Positions 30,253-40,807 of a stretch of DNA of 64,000 nucleotides are shown here, piece after piece (within the stretch, counting starts at the first letter, position 1; every line of letters starts with the position of its first letter). Both the position numbers and the translations under genes were made by a program. The DNA comes from Emcibacter nanhaiensis (lineage in GTDB: Bacteria > Pseudomonadota > Alphaproteobacteria > Sphingomonadales > Emcibacteraceae). Under the pieces are notes generated by a model that searched no databases, was not told the DNA's origin, and saw nothing but the letters and a program-made list of their open reading frames with translations. The stretch covers positions 620,001 to 684,000 of the forward strand of contig NZ_VFIY01000018.1 of NCBI RefSeq assembly GCF_006385175.1, in the 5' to 3' direction.

Positions 30253-31662
30253 TTGGTCGAAACTCTGAAATATCTTTCCCTGCGCAACAGGCTGTCCAAC
30301 AGGCTGCTGCTGCTGACCATCGGCTTCGTCATGCTGGCCGAGGTGCTGATCTATGTGCCGTCCATCGCCGGCTTCCGCCTCAACTGGCTCGAGGAACGGC
30401 TCGGCGCCGCCCAGATCGCCATCCTCGCCATCGAGGCTGCGCCCGACTATATGGTCGGCGAGAAACTGTCCTGGGAGCTCTTGAACTCGGCCGGGGTGGT
30501 GGCCATTGTCCGCAAGAAGGACGACAACCGGGAACTGGTGCTGGGCACCGACAAGCCGCTCAACGTCGAGGCCCGCTACGACATCCGCGACACTAACTGG
30601 TGGACCCTGGTGCATGACGCTTTCGAGGCCATGTGGCACACCCATCCCCACTCGCGCCTGATCGAGGTCACCGGCTATACCAGTGACGAAAGCATGGACT
30701 TCCTGCAGATCATCTTTGACGAAGAGTTGCTGTGCCATGCGCTGTACCAATATTCGCGCAATGTGCTGCTGGTCTCCATCATCATCTCGCTGATGACCGC
30801 GGCGCTGGTCTATGTCACCCTGTCCCTCCTCCTGGTGCGGCCGGTGCGCAAGATCACCGACAGCATGATCTCCTTCCGCGAGGCGCCGGAGGATACCCGC
30901 CGCCAGTTCACGCCCGAGGACCGCCAGGACGAGATCGGCGTGGTGATGAAGGAACTGGCCATGATGCAGGACGAGGTGCGCCGGGCCCTGAACCAGAAAA
31001 CCCATCTCGCCAACCTCGGCATTGCCGTGAGCAAGATCAACCATGACCTCAGGAACATCCTCGCCAGCGCCCAGCTGGTCTCCGATCATCTCTCGACCCT
31101 CAAGGATCCGACGGTGCAGAAGCTCACCCCCCGCTTTGTCAGCGCCGTCGACCGGGCGATCCGGCTGTGTGAAAATACCCTCGCCTACGGCCGGGCGGAG
31201 TTGGAGAAACCCCGGCTCGAGCAGGTGGCGCTCCGGCCGGTCATTGACGATGTGGCCATCTCTCTGGGTTTGCCGGAAGACGGGCCGGTCAAAATCCTCA
31301 ACCACCTCCCGGCGGCGCTCACACTCTCCGCCGACCCGGACCAGCTGTTCCGCGTGTTCCTCAATCTGGGCCGCAATGCAGTGCAGGCGCTGGAGCAGGC
31401 CCGGCTCAACAAGGGCGAGATCACCGTCAGCGGCCAGACGGAAGACAGCACCATCGTCATCGACTTTTGCGACAACGGCCCGGGCATCCCGGCCCGGATC
31501 CAGGAGAAGCTGTTCCAGCCGTTCCACGGCAGCTCCAACGGCGGCGCCGGACTGGGGTTGGCCATCGCCCGCGAGATCATCGAAGCCCACGGCGGCCGCA
31601 TCACCCTGACCGACAGCGGCCCCGACGGCACCTGCTTCCGCATTGAACTGCCGGCGGGGTAG
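30253..31662 (+). CDS. Membrane sensor histidine kinase
   Basis: 469 aa from the TTG at 30253 (GGGGCAGGA upstream, and ETLKYLSLRNRLSNR looks like the true N-terminus); a GTG at 30160 gives 500 aa. A first helix (LLLLTIGFVMLAEVLIYV), a periplasmic sensor domain of about 130 residues, a second helix (VLLVSIIISLMTAALVYVTL), a HAMP linker, the H-box KINHDLRN (His264) and the ATP domain (N-box NLGRNAVQ, DNGPGIP, GGAGLGLAIA) are visible. No response regulator gene is adjacent, so it is an orphan here. Signal unknown. Confidence 0.87.
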   Translation: MVETLKYLSLRNRLSNRLLLLTIGFVMLAEVLIYVPSIAGFRLNWLEERLGAAQIAILAIEAAPDYMVGEKLSWELLNSAGVVAIVRKKDDNRELVLGTDKPLNVEARYDIRDTNWWTLVHDAFEAMWHTHPHSRLIEVTGYTSDESMDFLQIIFDEELLCHALYQYSRNVLLVSIIISLMTAALVYVTLSLLLVRPVRKITDSMISFREAPEDTRRQFTPEDRQDEIGVVMKELAMMQDEVRRALNQKTHLANLGIAVSKINHDLRNILASAQLVSDHLSTLKDPTVQKLTPRFVSAVDRAIRLCENTLAYGRAELEKPRLEQVALRPVIDDVAISLGLPEDGPVKILNHLPAALTLSADPDQLFRVFLNLGRNAVQALEQARLNKGEITVSGQTEDSTIVIDFCDNGPGIPARIQEKLFQPFHGSSNGGAGLGLAIAREIIEAHGGRITLTDSGPDGTCFRIELPAG

Positions 31663-31700
31663 GAGTATAATTCTATCTGGATTTTAATTGGGGGAGCAAA

Positions 31701-32285
31701 ATGAAACAGAAGATTGTGGATCTTTTGAAAGGTCTTTTATTCCTCCCTCCTATCCCCGTCATGGTGGCCATGTGGCTCATTTTGATTATCGGCAGCGAAT
31801 ATATACCGGAAAATGTTCAGACCCTGCCAGAGTTCCTAGCTAGTTTTACTTTTATCCTTTTATTCATAGGAGGTTGGTTAATCTGGCCCCTCGCCCTGAT
31901 CCTCTATCTACATAAAAACTTTGCTTTGACGTCGAGGAAAATGGTTCGGTTCGTTTTTGTCAGTAATCTGGCAGTGTTAGTTTTAATTGGGGTCGCGGCG
32001 ACAACAGACTATCTGCTACCCACTTACTCGCCTCCGGAAATCTGGCATCAAATCTGGAAAATTCTAACCCTTCCCATTATCGTCCTGGCGTTTTTCCCAA
32101 GATTTCTGGCAACAAAGATGCTCGACGAAGCTGAGGAGAAATTTCTCAGTCTTCAACGCGCCTCATTCTTCACCTTCATGCTGATATTCACTATGCCCAT
32201 GATCTATATTTTTATTCCCGGACGACTGAAAAAACTGGACGAGTGGTTAGTTTCCAAAGGCAGTAAAACTTTGTTCCCAGCATGA
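31701..32285 (+). CDS. AT-rich four- to five-helix membrane protein of unknown function
   Basis: 194 aa. Hydrophobic segments lie near residues 8-31, 47-70, 85-104, 120-138 and 155-172. GGGGGAGC precedes the ATG. Base composition is clearly lower in GC than the flanking genes, as is the 30-bp gap before it. I recognise no family. It may be a recent arrival. Confidence 0.6.
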   Translation: MKQKIVDLLKGLLFLPPIPVMVAMWLILIIGSEYIPENVQTLPEFLASFTFILLFIGGWLIWPLALILYLHKNFALTSRKMVRFVFVSNLAVLVLIGVAATTDYLLPTYSPPEIWHQIWKILTLPIIVLAFFPRFLATKMLDEAEEKFLSLQRASFFTFMLIFTMPMIYIFIPGRLKKLDEWLVSKGSKTLFPA

Positions 32286-32360
32286 TATCCTTACTGTGCG
32301 GCTCACCGCCAACTCCCACCAATTTCCTGTTTTCCCCGTCCCAAAAATATGCGATATATA

Positions 32361-32377
32361 TGTTAGTGTAACTAACA
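32361..32377. promoter_or_regulatory. Inverted repeat upstream of the methyltransferase gene
   Basis: TGTTAG-TGTAA-CTAACA: perfect 6-bp arms, 33 bp before the ATG at 32410 and just after an AT-rich GATATATA stretch. It resembles an operator placed over a promoter. No regulator gene is adjacent on this side. Confidence 0.4.
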
Positions 32378-32409
32378 ATAACAGAACGGGTTCAGTTCAG
32401 GAGGCAACC

Positions 32410-33027
32410 ATGAGTTTTTACGAGAGACATATCCTGCCCCGCATCGTCAATATGGCCTGCGGCATGAGCAACATCGCCGAGCAGCGCGAAAAAGTGGTCC
32501 CCCATGCCGAGGGGCGGATTCTGGAGGTCGGTTTCGGCTCCGGCCACAACCTGCCCTACTATACGCCGGACAAGGTGGAAAAGCTGTGGGCGCTGGAGCC
32601 GTCCGAAGGCATGCGCAAGCTGGCCAGTAAACGGGCCGAGGGCATACCCTTCGATATGGAATATCTGGGCCTCGAGGCCGAGGAAATCCCGCTCGACGAC
32701 AACAGCGTCGATACCGTGGTCATCACCTATACGCTGTGCACCATTCCCGACACCGCCAAGGCGCTGGCTGGCATGAAGCGGGTGCTGAAGCCGGGCGGCC
32801 GCATTCTCTTTTCCGAGCACGGCAAGGCGCCCGACGACGCGGTGCTGCGCTGGCAGGACCGGCTTAACCCCATGTGGAAGGCCATGTGCGGCGGCTGCAA
32901 CCTCAACCGCGACATCAACCAGTTGATCAGGGAAGCCGGCTTCAAGCCCGAAGACATGACCGCCGAATATGTCCCCGGTCCCCGCTGGGCCAGCTTCATG
33001 TATTGGGGCAGCGCGCTCAAGGAGTAG
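32410..33027 (+). CDS. Class I SAM-dependent methyltransferase (METTL7/UbiE-like)
   Basis: 205 aa from the ATG at 32410 with AGGAGG upstream. The SAM-binding motif I is LEVGFGSGHNLPYY and the post-motif region is VLKPGGRILFSEHG. The C-terminal MCGGCNLNRDINQLI is typical of the METTL7/phospholipid-methyltransferase-like group. The acceptor is unknown. Confidence 0.85.
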   Translation: MSFYERHILPRIVNMACGMSNIAEQREKVVPHAEGRILEVGFGSGHNLPYYTPDKVEKLWALEPSEGMRKLASKRAEGIPFDMEYLGLEAEEIPLDDNSVDTVVITYTLCTIPDTAKALAGMKRVLKPGGRILFSEHGKAPDDAVLRWQDRLNPMWKAMCGGCNLNRDINQLIREAGFKPEDMTAEYVPGPRWASFMYWGSALKE

Positions 33028-33030
33028 AGG

Positions 33031-34767
33031 CTACTCCGCCAGCGTCACCCCTTCGCGCCGGGGATCGGCGCCGCCTTCATAAAGGGCGCCTTGCTCATCA
33101 TAATGGACGATAAAGCCGTGCAGGCCGCTGTTGGTGGTGCGGATGGATATCTCGTGGCCTTTGGCGCGTAGCGCCGGGGCGAGCTGTTCCGCCGCCGTGG
33201 TCCGTTCCAGGTAGACCGGCCCGTTGCGGGTCAGCACATGGGGCTGGCTCACCGCCTGCTGCAGGGACATGCCCCAGTCGAGCACATTGACGATGGTCTG
33301 GGTCACATAGCCGATGATGCTGTTGCCGCCGGGCGAGCCGATCGCCATCACCAGCCGGTCCTGGTCGTCAAACACCAGGGTCGGTGACATGCTGCTCCTC
33401 GGCCGTTTGCCGCCCTCGACCCGGTTGGCCACCGGCAGGCCGTCCCTGGTGAAGGGGATGAAGGAAAAGTCGGTGAGCTGGTTGTTGAGGATAAAGCCGC
33501 CGACCATCATGCGGTTGCCGAACACATTCTCCACCGTCGCTGTCATGCTGACGGCATGGCCCCACTGGTCGACAATGGAAAAATGGCTGGTGGACGGCAG
33601 TTCCGGGGTCATGCCCTCCCCGTACGCCACCTGCACCGGCATCGGCGGACGACCGGCCGTGGCCGTTCCCACGGTTTTGTCCGGGCTGATGTCGCGGGCG
33701 CGGTTGCGCAGGTAATCGGGATCGGTCAGGCCTTCGGTAGGGACAAAGACAAAATCCGGGTCGGCCATATAGAGATCCCGGTCGGCATAGGACAGTTTCT
33801 CCGCCTCCAGCAGCAGATGCATGGCCTCCGGTGAATTGGGCGTCATGTCCCCCATATCAAAATTCTGCAGGATACCGAGGATCGCCAGCACCGTGGCCCC
33901 GCCGGAGGACGGCGGCGGCATGCCGCACACTTTGTAGGCCCGGTAGGGCCGGCACACCGCTTCGCGGATTTTCGGCCGGTAGGCCGCCATATCCTCCAGC
34001 GTCAGCTGGCCGGGGTTATGTTTGGCGGTCTGCACCGCCTTAACGATCTTTTCCGCCAGCGGGCCGTGATAGAAGGCGTCCGCTCCCCTGTCCGCCAGCA
34101 GCCGCAGGGTAGCGGCCAGTTCCGGGTTCTTCAGCAGGTAGCCGGTGGGCCGGGCCTTGCCGTCCTTGTCATAGAAATAATTGCGGCTCGCTTCGAATTT
34201 TTTCAGCAGCGGGTCCTGGTCGATCAGGTAATGCAGCCGCGGCGAGACCCGGAAACCCTTGTCCGCCAGTCGGATCGCCGGTTCGAACAACTTCTTCCAC
34301 GGCAGCTTGCCGGCCTTTTTGTGGGCCATGTCCATCAGCGCCAGCATGCTCGGCGTACCGGTCGAGCGTCCGCCCAGCACCGCATCGAGAAACCCCTGAT
34401 AGGAGCGTTCCACATCGGCGAAAAGATTAAAGTCATCTGCCGCCGGCGCGGTCTCGCGCCCGTCAAAGGCATAGACCCGGCCGCCTTTTCCTTCCCCGGG
34501 GCCCTCTTCCGGGTCATAATACATCATGAAGCCGCCGCCGCCGATGCCCGAGGACTGCGGCTCCACCAGGGTCAGCACCAGCTCCGCCGCAATGGCCGCA
34601 TCCACGGCGCTGCCGCCCGCTTTGAGCATCTCCATCCCGGCCGCCGCCGCATGGGGATTGGCCGCCACCACCATATGCTTGCGCCCGGTATCGGTCTTGG
34701 GACCACTTTCGGCACCGGCGGCAAACGGCAGGCAGATAAGAAGCAAAGCGACGAACAGTCTTTTCAT
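33031..34767 (-). CDS. ggt: Gamma-glutamyltransferase / glutathione hydrolase
   Basis: 578 aa with a signal peptide (RLFVALLLICLPFAAGAES), so periplasmic. It is made as a proenzyme that cleaves itself before the catalytic Thr393 in PSTSHFSIVD. The substrate region PRSSMSPT and oxyanion segment GSPGGNSIIGYV are present. It splits glutathione and transfers glutamyl groups. It is convergent with the methyltransferase (3-bp gap). Confidence 0.94.
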   Translation of the reverse strand: MKRLFVALLLICLPFAAGAESGPKTDTGRKHMVVAANPHAAAAGMEMLKAGGSAVDAAIAAELVLTLVEPQSSGIGGGGFMMYYDPEEGPGEGKGGRVYAFDGRETAPAADDFNLFADVERSYQGFLDAVLGGRSTGTPSMLALMDMAHKKAGKLPWKKLFEPAIRLADKGFRVSPRLHYLIDQDPLLKKFEASRNYFYDKDGKARPTGYLLKNPELAATLRLLADRGADAFYHGPLAEKIVKAVQTAKHNPGQLTLEDMAAYRPKIREAVCRPYRAYKVCGMPPPSSGGATVLAILGILQNFDMGDMTPNSPEAMHLLLEAEKLSYADRDLYMADPDFVFVPTEGLTDPDYLRNRARDISPDKTVGTATAGRPPMPVQVAYGEGMTPELPSTSHFSIVDQWGHAVSMTATVENVFGNRMMVGGFILNNQLTDFSFIPFTRDGLPVANRVEGGKRPRSSMSPTLVFDDQDRLVMAIGSPGGNSIIGYVTQTIVNVLDWGMSLQQAVSQPHVLTRNGPVYLERTTAAEQLAPALRAKGHEISIRTTNSGLHGFIVHYDEQGALYEGGADPRREGVTLAE

Positions 34768-34792
34768 TTTTGATCCCCGATATTGGTTTTCT

Positions 34793-35401
34793 TTATTGTT
34801 TCAGGTCGGCCAGTTGTTCTTCGGCCGTGCCGATCAGTTCCCTGGTGCGGGCGGACAGGCTCCGGGCGCGCTGCTGCAGCACCTGCAACCTCTCCTCAAG
34901 CCCGCTCATTTCCGGCAACCGGTTCTGCAGGCTGAAGGCGTCTTCCACCAGAATGCCGAGACTGACTTGCCGGTCCGCGAGACGCGACAGGGTCATCTGG
35001 CTGCCGCGCCACAATTCGGCGCGCCGGATCTCGTCTTCGCTCTCCCGGGTTTTCTTGAGTGCCTGGCCCAGCTCACGGGTAAATTCGGAAATTTCCGATT
35101 CCAGGCCCTCGAAACGGCCTTCCATGACGATCAGCTGGGCCTGGACCTGCTCCGCGCTCAGGGGAGTGGTGTCGCCGGCCGGCGGCAGACTCGCGGCCTC
35201 CTCCCGGGTGCTCTCTGCCCCCTCATCGGGCGTCACCGGCTTGTCCCGCAGCTGCTGCATATATTGCCAGGTTTCGTCGGCCTTCATTTCCGGCCAGTCC
35301 GTATCCCCCTTGCCGGAACAGGCCGCAAGTCCCAGGGCGCCCAGAAGGACGGAGAGTGACAAAACATTACTGGTTTTAAAAGACTTAGCGGACACTAACA
35401 T
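34793..35401 (-). CDS. Predicted lipoprotein with coiled coil, unknown function
   Basis: 202 aa. The lipobox LAAC (Cys28) follows a hydrophobic segment. An acidic/Pro linker leads to a long helical region (about 85-200) with heptad-like spacing (LIVMEGRFEGLESEISEFTR). I know no family. It lies upstream of ggt on the same strand with a 25-bp gap and may be co-transcribed. Confidence 0.6.
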   Translation of the reverse strand: MLVSAKSFKTSNVLSLSVLLGALGLAACSGKGDTDWPEMKADETWQYMQQLRDKPVTPDEGAESTREEAASLPPAGDTTPLSAEQVQAQLIVMEGRFEGLESEISEFTRELGQALKKTRESEDEIRRAELWRGSQMTLSRLADRQVSLGILVEDAFSLQNRLPEMSGLEERLQVLQQRARSLSARTRELIGTAEEQLADLKQ

Positions 35402-35604
35402 CCCCCGGCATATTTTATTCCTGATAACGGACCACGGTTAACCGGCGCGAGTGTACGGCAGGAGAATGGCGAGAACAAGTCACAGTTCCGCGGCCGGTTG
35501 AAAAAAAATGACATAAAACTGCAAAGGGGGCTTGCAATTGCAGCCGGTTATGAGTAGTTTCCGCGCCACAGGAAAGATTCCTGTATTGATCCGAGGATCA
35601 CTGC

Positions 35605-35681
35605 GCGCTCGTAGCTCAGCTGGATAGAGCACTAGACTACGAATCTAGGGGTCGGGAGTTCGAATCTTCCCGAGCGCGCCA
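35605..35681 (+). tRNA. tRNA-Arg (anticodon ACG)
   Basis: 77 nt with encoded CCA. The acceptor stem GCGCTCG pairs with CGAGCGC, discriminator G. The D arm is GCTCAGCTGGATAGAGC, the anticodon stem CTAGA/TCTAG holds loop CTACGAA with anticodon ACG at 35639-35641, and the T arm contains GTTCGAATC. The ACG anticodon is normally edited to ICG and reads CGU, CGC and CGA. Confidence 0.97.
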
Positions 35682-35823
35682 TTCCTCCCTCCCCCCATAT
35701 TTATGTTTCATTTTTTTTCAGCGCCCGATATCTGCCCGTCGGTTATGTTTGCTCCGATTCCCGGAATAGGCTAGATATAGTTAACAGGCACACAAGTATC
35801 TTATCAACGAGGAGGGGGATGAT

Positions 35824-36327
35824 ATGAACAGGGGTGAAGACAGGCTCGACGAGGCGCCGGAAAATACCGAAATGTTTCTGGACACCTTCGTGCCCTATGT
35901 CATGTACCGCATCACCAACCGCCTGAACAAGGAACTGCAGAAAGACCTGCGTCCCCTGAACATCAATGTGTCGCGCTGGCGGGTCCTCGCCGCCCTCAAC
36001 AAGCAGGACGGCCGCACCATGAGCGAGCTCGGCGATTTCACCATGATCGAGCAGTCGTCCCTGAGCCGGGTGGTGGACACCATGGTCGAGGAAGGGCTGG
36101 TGACCCGGCGGCTGAAGCAGGACGACCACCGCTTCGTCCATGTCTTTCTGACCGACGAGGGGCTCGCCAAATACCGGGAAATCTACCCCAGCGCCTTTTC
36201 CCGGCAGGACATGATCCTCGATGAGTTCACCGAGGACGAGCAGGACATGCTGCTCGAGTTCCTGCAGCGGATCGAGGCCAACATCCGACGGCACCGGGAC
36301 CAGCCCCCCCCCTCAACAATAGAGTAA
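35824..36327 (+). CDS. MarR-family transcriptional regulator
   Basis: 167 aa. Winged-helix core with NVSRWRVLAAL, the recognition helix region MIEQSSLSRVVDTM and the wing RRLKQDDHRFVHVFLT. GGAGGGGG precedes the start. MarR proteins often sense phenolic compounds; this one lies just before the aromatic region (metF-ligM), so a link is possible but unproven. Confidence 0.88.
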   Translation: MNRGEDRLDEAPENTEMFLDTFVPYVMYRITNRLNKELQKDLRPLNINVSRWRVLAALNKQDGRTMSELGDFTMIEQSSLSRVVDTMVEEGLVTRRLKQDDHRFVHVFLTDEGLAKYREIYPSAFSRQDMILDEFTEDEQDMLLEFLQRIEANIRRHRDQPPPSTIE

Positions 36328-36421
36328 TCCACCATGGCCGCCCCGCTCGGGACAAAAAAAGAGCAGACTGCCTTACGGGAAGGGACAGCCTGCTATAGGT
36401 AGTCGGTATCTTTCAGGAGAA

Positions 36422-37291
36422 TTAACCGGCCATATGTTGGCCGGCAAAATCCGCTGATTTGATCAGCGAACCAAAGGTAAAGAAATGCACCCCGCTCAGG
36501 CCAAGGCTCGGATCGTCTGCATTGGCCTGGGCCAGCTCATTGAGCAGGGCTTCGGGGGTTTCCCCGGACAGCATGCTCTTGGCCATATTCTCCCGCTCCT
36601 TGAGAGCGCGCAGAGACGGCCCGACACCGCAGGCCATGGCATATTTAATCAGAGTCAGGGTCTTGGCCGGACCGGCGACACCAACCCGCAGTGGGGTGGT
36701 AATGCCCTGGGCGCGGAACCGTCTGGTCATGTCGATAAACGGCTGGGCGTCAAAACAGAACTGGGTCACCAATTCCACTTCCAGGCCGGCTTTTTCGGCC
36801 GCCGCCAGCTTGTCCTTGATGGCCTGTTCCAGGATATCGTCGGGGATACGGGCATGGCCTTCAGGATAGCTGCCGATATAGATTTTCCTGATGCCGTGTT
36901 TCTCGAACAGGCCGGTTTCGATCAGTTCCAGGCTGGAGCTGTAGTCGCCCACGGCCTCGTCCCGGTCGCCACCCAGCACCAGGGCCCGGTCGACACCGGC
37001 TTCGCGCACCAGGCGGCCGAGCAGGTTGTCCAGGGTCTCGTAATTCTCGATATTGCGGGCAACGATATGCGGCACGGCGTTGAGCCCGGATTCACTGAGC
37101 TTGGTGATCGCTCCCACCAGGTCGTCCAGTGTGTTTTTCGGCAGGGAAGCCACGAAAACCTCGGATCCCGGCGCCATTTTTTCGCCGGCGGCTTTGATGG
37201 ATTTGCTGTCACCGGAAGTCACTTCGGCGGTATAGCCTGTCAAAAATTTACTGAGTGCAGTCTCTTGTGTCGTCATTGTCGTCACCGCCAT
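36422..37291 (-). CDS. metF: Methylenetetrahydrofolate reductase (MetF family)
   Basis: 289 aa TIM-barrel flavoenzyme family; interconverts 5-methyl-THF and 5,10-methylene-THF. Segments VFVASLPKN, VPHIVARN, LVLGGDRD, GSYPEGH, TQFCFDAQPF and PLRVGVAGP fit the family. It lies directly downstream of the O-demethylase gene. In Sphingobium SYK-6 the O-demethylase LigM likewise depends on MetF to reoxidise 5-methyl-THF, so catabolic duty is inferred rather than methionine synthesis alone. Confidence 0.88.
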   Translation of the reverse strand: MAVTTMTTQETALSKFLTGYTAEVTSGDSKSIKAAGEKMAPGSEVFVASLPKNTLDDLVGAITKLSESGLNAVPHIVARNIENYETLDNLLGRLVREAGVDRALVLGGDRDEAVGDYSSSLELIETGLFEKHGIRKIYIGSYPEGHARIPDDILEQAIKDKLAAAEKAGLEVELVTQFCFDAQPFIDMTRRFRAQGITTPLRVGVAGPAKTLTLIKYAMACGVGPSLRALKERENMAKSMLSGETPEALLNELAQANADDPSLGLSGVHFFTFGSLIKSADFAGQHMAG

Positions 37292-37320
37292 TTCATTTAC
37301 TTATAGCTGGATAAGAGTGT

Positions 37321-37350
37321 GGCAGGACCGCGCCTGGTGGCGCGGCTGCC
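37321..37350. repeat. GC-rich hairpin between ligM and metF
   Basis: GGCAG-GA-CCGCGCC-TGGT-GGCGCGG-CTGCC folds into a strong stem with a two-base bulge. No U-run follows on the minus strand, so it looks more like an mRNA-stability or processing element within the ligM-metF message than a terminator. Confidence 0.5.
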
Positions 37351-37382
37351 GCAGGATTGAAAAGCCTTAAGCTGAGCAGGCC

Positions 37383-38783
<1,401 letters not shown>

Positions 38784-38865
38784 CTATCTCCTATATTGAA
38801 ATGATAATGGGGGGAGGAAATTTCCTCGATTTCCTGACTAATTTGAGTCTTACACTCATTTCATA

Positions 38866-38939
38866 TTGCATGCAAGTTTTATTTTTGATACAGGTATTGC
38901 AGCAAGTTTAGGCGGGTATTTGGTATTTTTTGCATGCAA
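38866..38939. promoter_or_regulatory. Paired TTGCATGCAA palindromes between ligM and purU
   Basis: Identical 10-bp palindromes at 38866-38875 and 38930-38939 lie 88 bp from each divergent start codon, with centres 64 bp apart. A related TTGC-A-GCAA sits between them (38897-38905). The symmetry suggests one regulator controls both arms. FCD-GntR regulators such as VanR use short operators of this kind, and an FCD-GntR gene follows folD. Confidence 0.65.
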
Positions 38940-39027
38940 TATTGCAAAGTTGAGATAAAAACCCCAATATGCGTCGCAATAATATATAACTGCCTTATAG
39001 GATCGGCTCGTACAGGAGAACAAAGCC

Positions 39028-39888
39028 ATGGAGAATACCTATATTCTGACCCTTTCATGTGTTGACCAGCCCGGACTGGTGGCCAAGGTGTCCGGCCTGC
39101 TTTTTGAAAAAGGCGCCAACGTACTGGACGCACAGCAATTTCGTGATGGGGATACCGGCCGGTTCTTCATGCGAATCGTTTATGACCTTGCCGGCAACAG
39201 CGGCAAAGCCGACGCCCTGAAAGCCGCCTTCGCGCCGCTGGCGGAAGAATTCGGCATGACCTGGCAGATCCACAACACCGCCGAAAAGCGGAAAGTCCTG
39301 CTTCTGGTTTCCAAATTCGACCACTGCCTGGGCGACCTGCTCTACCGCAATCGAATCGGTGAATTGAACATGGATGTGGTCGGAATTGTATCCAATCACC
39401 CGAAAGAGGTCCTCAACCTGACCCTGCTGGGCGACATCCCCTATTATCATTTCCCGATCACCAAGGACACCAAGCCGCAGCAGGAAGCCCAGATCAAACA
39501 AGTGATCGAGGATACCGGCGCCGAACTGGTGGTTCTGGCCCGGTATATGCAGATCCTGTCCGACGACTTCTCCGCCTTCCTGTCCGGGCGCTGCATCAAT
39601 ATCCACCATTCGTTCCTGCCCGGCTTCAAGGGTGCCAAGCCCTATCACCAGGCCTATGACCGCGGGGTGAAAATGATCGGCGCCACCGCGCACTATGTGA
39701 CCAAGGATCTGGATGAAGGCCCGATCATTGTGCAGGATGTTGAGGCGGTCAGCCATCGGGACACACCGGATGACCTGGTCCGCAAGGGCCGTGATATCGA
39801 GCGCCGGGTCCTGGCCCGCGCCGTTCATTATCACCTGGAAGACCGGGTCCTGACCAACGGCAGCAAGACCGTCGTTTTCCGCGACTGA
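39028..39888 (+). CDS. purU: Formyltetrahydrofolate deformylase
   Basis: 286 aa. Layout is an N-terminal ACT domain ([20 protein letters not shown]) and a formyltransferase-like hydrolase domain with [16 protein letters not shown] and [10 protein letters not shown]. It releases formate from 10-formyl-THF, regenerating free THF. Paired with folD and facing ligM-metF, it probably finishes disposal of methyl groups removed from methoxy-aromatics, as in sphingomonad C1 pathways. Confidence 0.94.
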   Translation: MENTYILTLSCVDQPGLVAKVSGLLFEKGANVLDAQQFRDGDTGRFFMRIVYDLAGNSGKADALKAAFAPLAEEFGMTWQIHNTAEKRKVLLLVSKFDHCLGDLLYRNRIGELNMDVVGIVSNHPKEVLNLTLLGDIPYYHFPITKDTKPQQEAQIKQVIEDTGAELVVLARYMQILSDDFSAFLSGRCINIHHSFLPGFKGAKPYHQAYDRGVKMIGATAHYVTKDLDEGPIIVQDVEAVSHRDTPDDLVRKGRDIERRVLARAVHYHLEDRVLTNGSKTVVFRD

Positions 39889-39947
39889 TCCGACCACCCA
39901 GCACACAGATATCGGGGCCGCCGGCGGCGGCCCCCGGGAGTAGTAAA

Positions 39948-40805
39948 TTGGCTAAAATTATTGACGGCAAAAAGGTCGCCGCGACCATTCGCGACGACTG
40001 CGCCAAACGTGTTGAGAAACTCAAAGCGGCCGGGATCACCCCCGGCCTGGCGGTGATTCTAGTCGGAAGCGACCCGGCCTCGTCACTTTATGTAAGCAAC
40101 AAGATCAAGGCCTGTGAAAGTGTCGGCATCAAGTCCTTCAGTCATCATCATGACATGGACATCACCACCGACGAACTGGTGGCCCTGATCGAGAAACTGA
40201 ACAACGACCCGGAAGTCCACGGCATCCTGGTCCAGCTTCCCCTGCCCAAACATATCGATATGGAGCGGGTGCTGGAAACCATCTCCGTAGACAAGGATGT
40301 CGACGGCTTCCATCTCTATAATGTGGGCGGCTTGGTGGTCGGCAAGATGGTCTTTTCCCCCTGCACCCCCTACGGCGTGATGAAGATGCTGGAAAGCGAG
40401 AATATCCCGGTCGAGGGCCAGAATGTGGTTGTGGTCGGCGCCAGCAACATCGTCGGCAAGCCCATGGCCCTGATGCTGATGGCCCATGACGCCACCGTCG
40501 CCGTGTGCCACGCCAAGACCCGGGATCTGGCCCAGTTCACCATTCTGGCTGATATCCTGGTTGTCGCCGCCGGCGTGCCCAACCTGATCCTGCCCCAGAT
40601 GGTCAAGACCGGCGCAGTGGTGATTGATGTGGGTATCAACCGGTTGCCGGATGGCAGCTGGCGCGGCGATGTGGATTTTGAGGGCGTGTCGAAAAAAGCC
40701 TCCTATATCACGCCGGTGCCGGGCGGGGTCGGCCCGATGACGGTCACCATGCTACTGGTCAACACCATCGAATCCGCCGAGCGGCAGCTCAAAAAAGCAT
40801 CCTGA
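39948..40805 (+). CDS. folD: Methylene-THF dehydrogenase / methenyl-THF cyclohydrolase
   Basis: 285 aa with a TTG start at 39948 after GGGAG. It converts 5,10-methylene-THF to 10-formyl-THF. The family signature is VVGASNIVGKPMALMLM (usually GRSNIVGKP) and the end has PVPGGVGPMTVTMLL; the active-site Lys region SLYVSNK is intact. It follows purU on the same strand with a 59-bp gap. Order of use would be MetF, FolD, PurU. Confidence 0.95.
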   Translation: MAKIIDGKKVAATIRDDCAKRVEKLKAAGITPGLAVILVGSDPASSLYVSNKIKACESVGIKSFSHHHDMDITTDELVALIEKLNNDPEVHGILVQLPLPKHIDMERVLETISVDKDVDGFHLYNVGGLVVGKMVFSPCTPYGVMKMLESENIPVEGQNVVVVGASNIVGKPMALMLMAHDATVAVCHAKTRDLAQFTILADILVVAAGVPNLILPQMVKTGAVVIDVGINRLPDGSWRGDVDFEGVSKKASYITPVPGGVGPMTVTMLLVNTIESAERQLKKAS

Positions 40806-40807
40806 TT

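Noticed and set aside
35533-35542. TGCAATTGCA palindrome before the tRNA-Arg gene as another copy of the island operator
   Set aside because: The centre differs (AATT rather than CATG) and it is next to a tRNA, not a catabolic gene.
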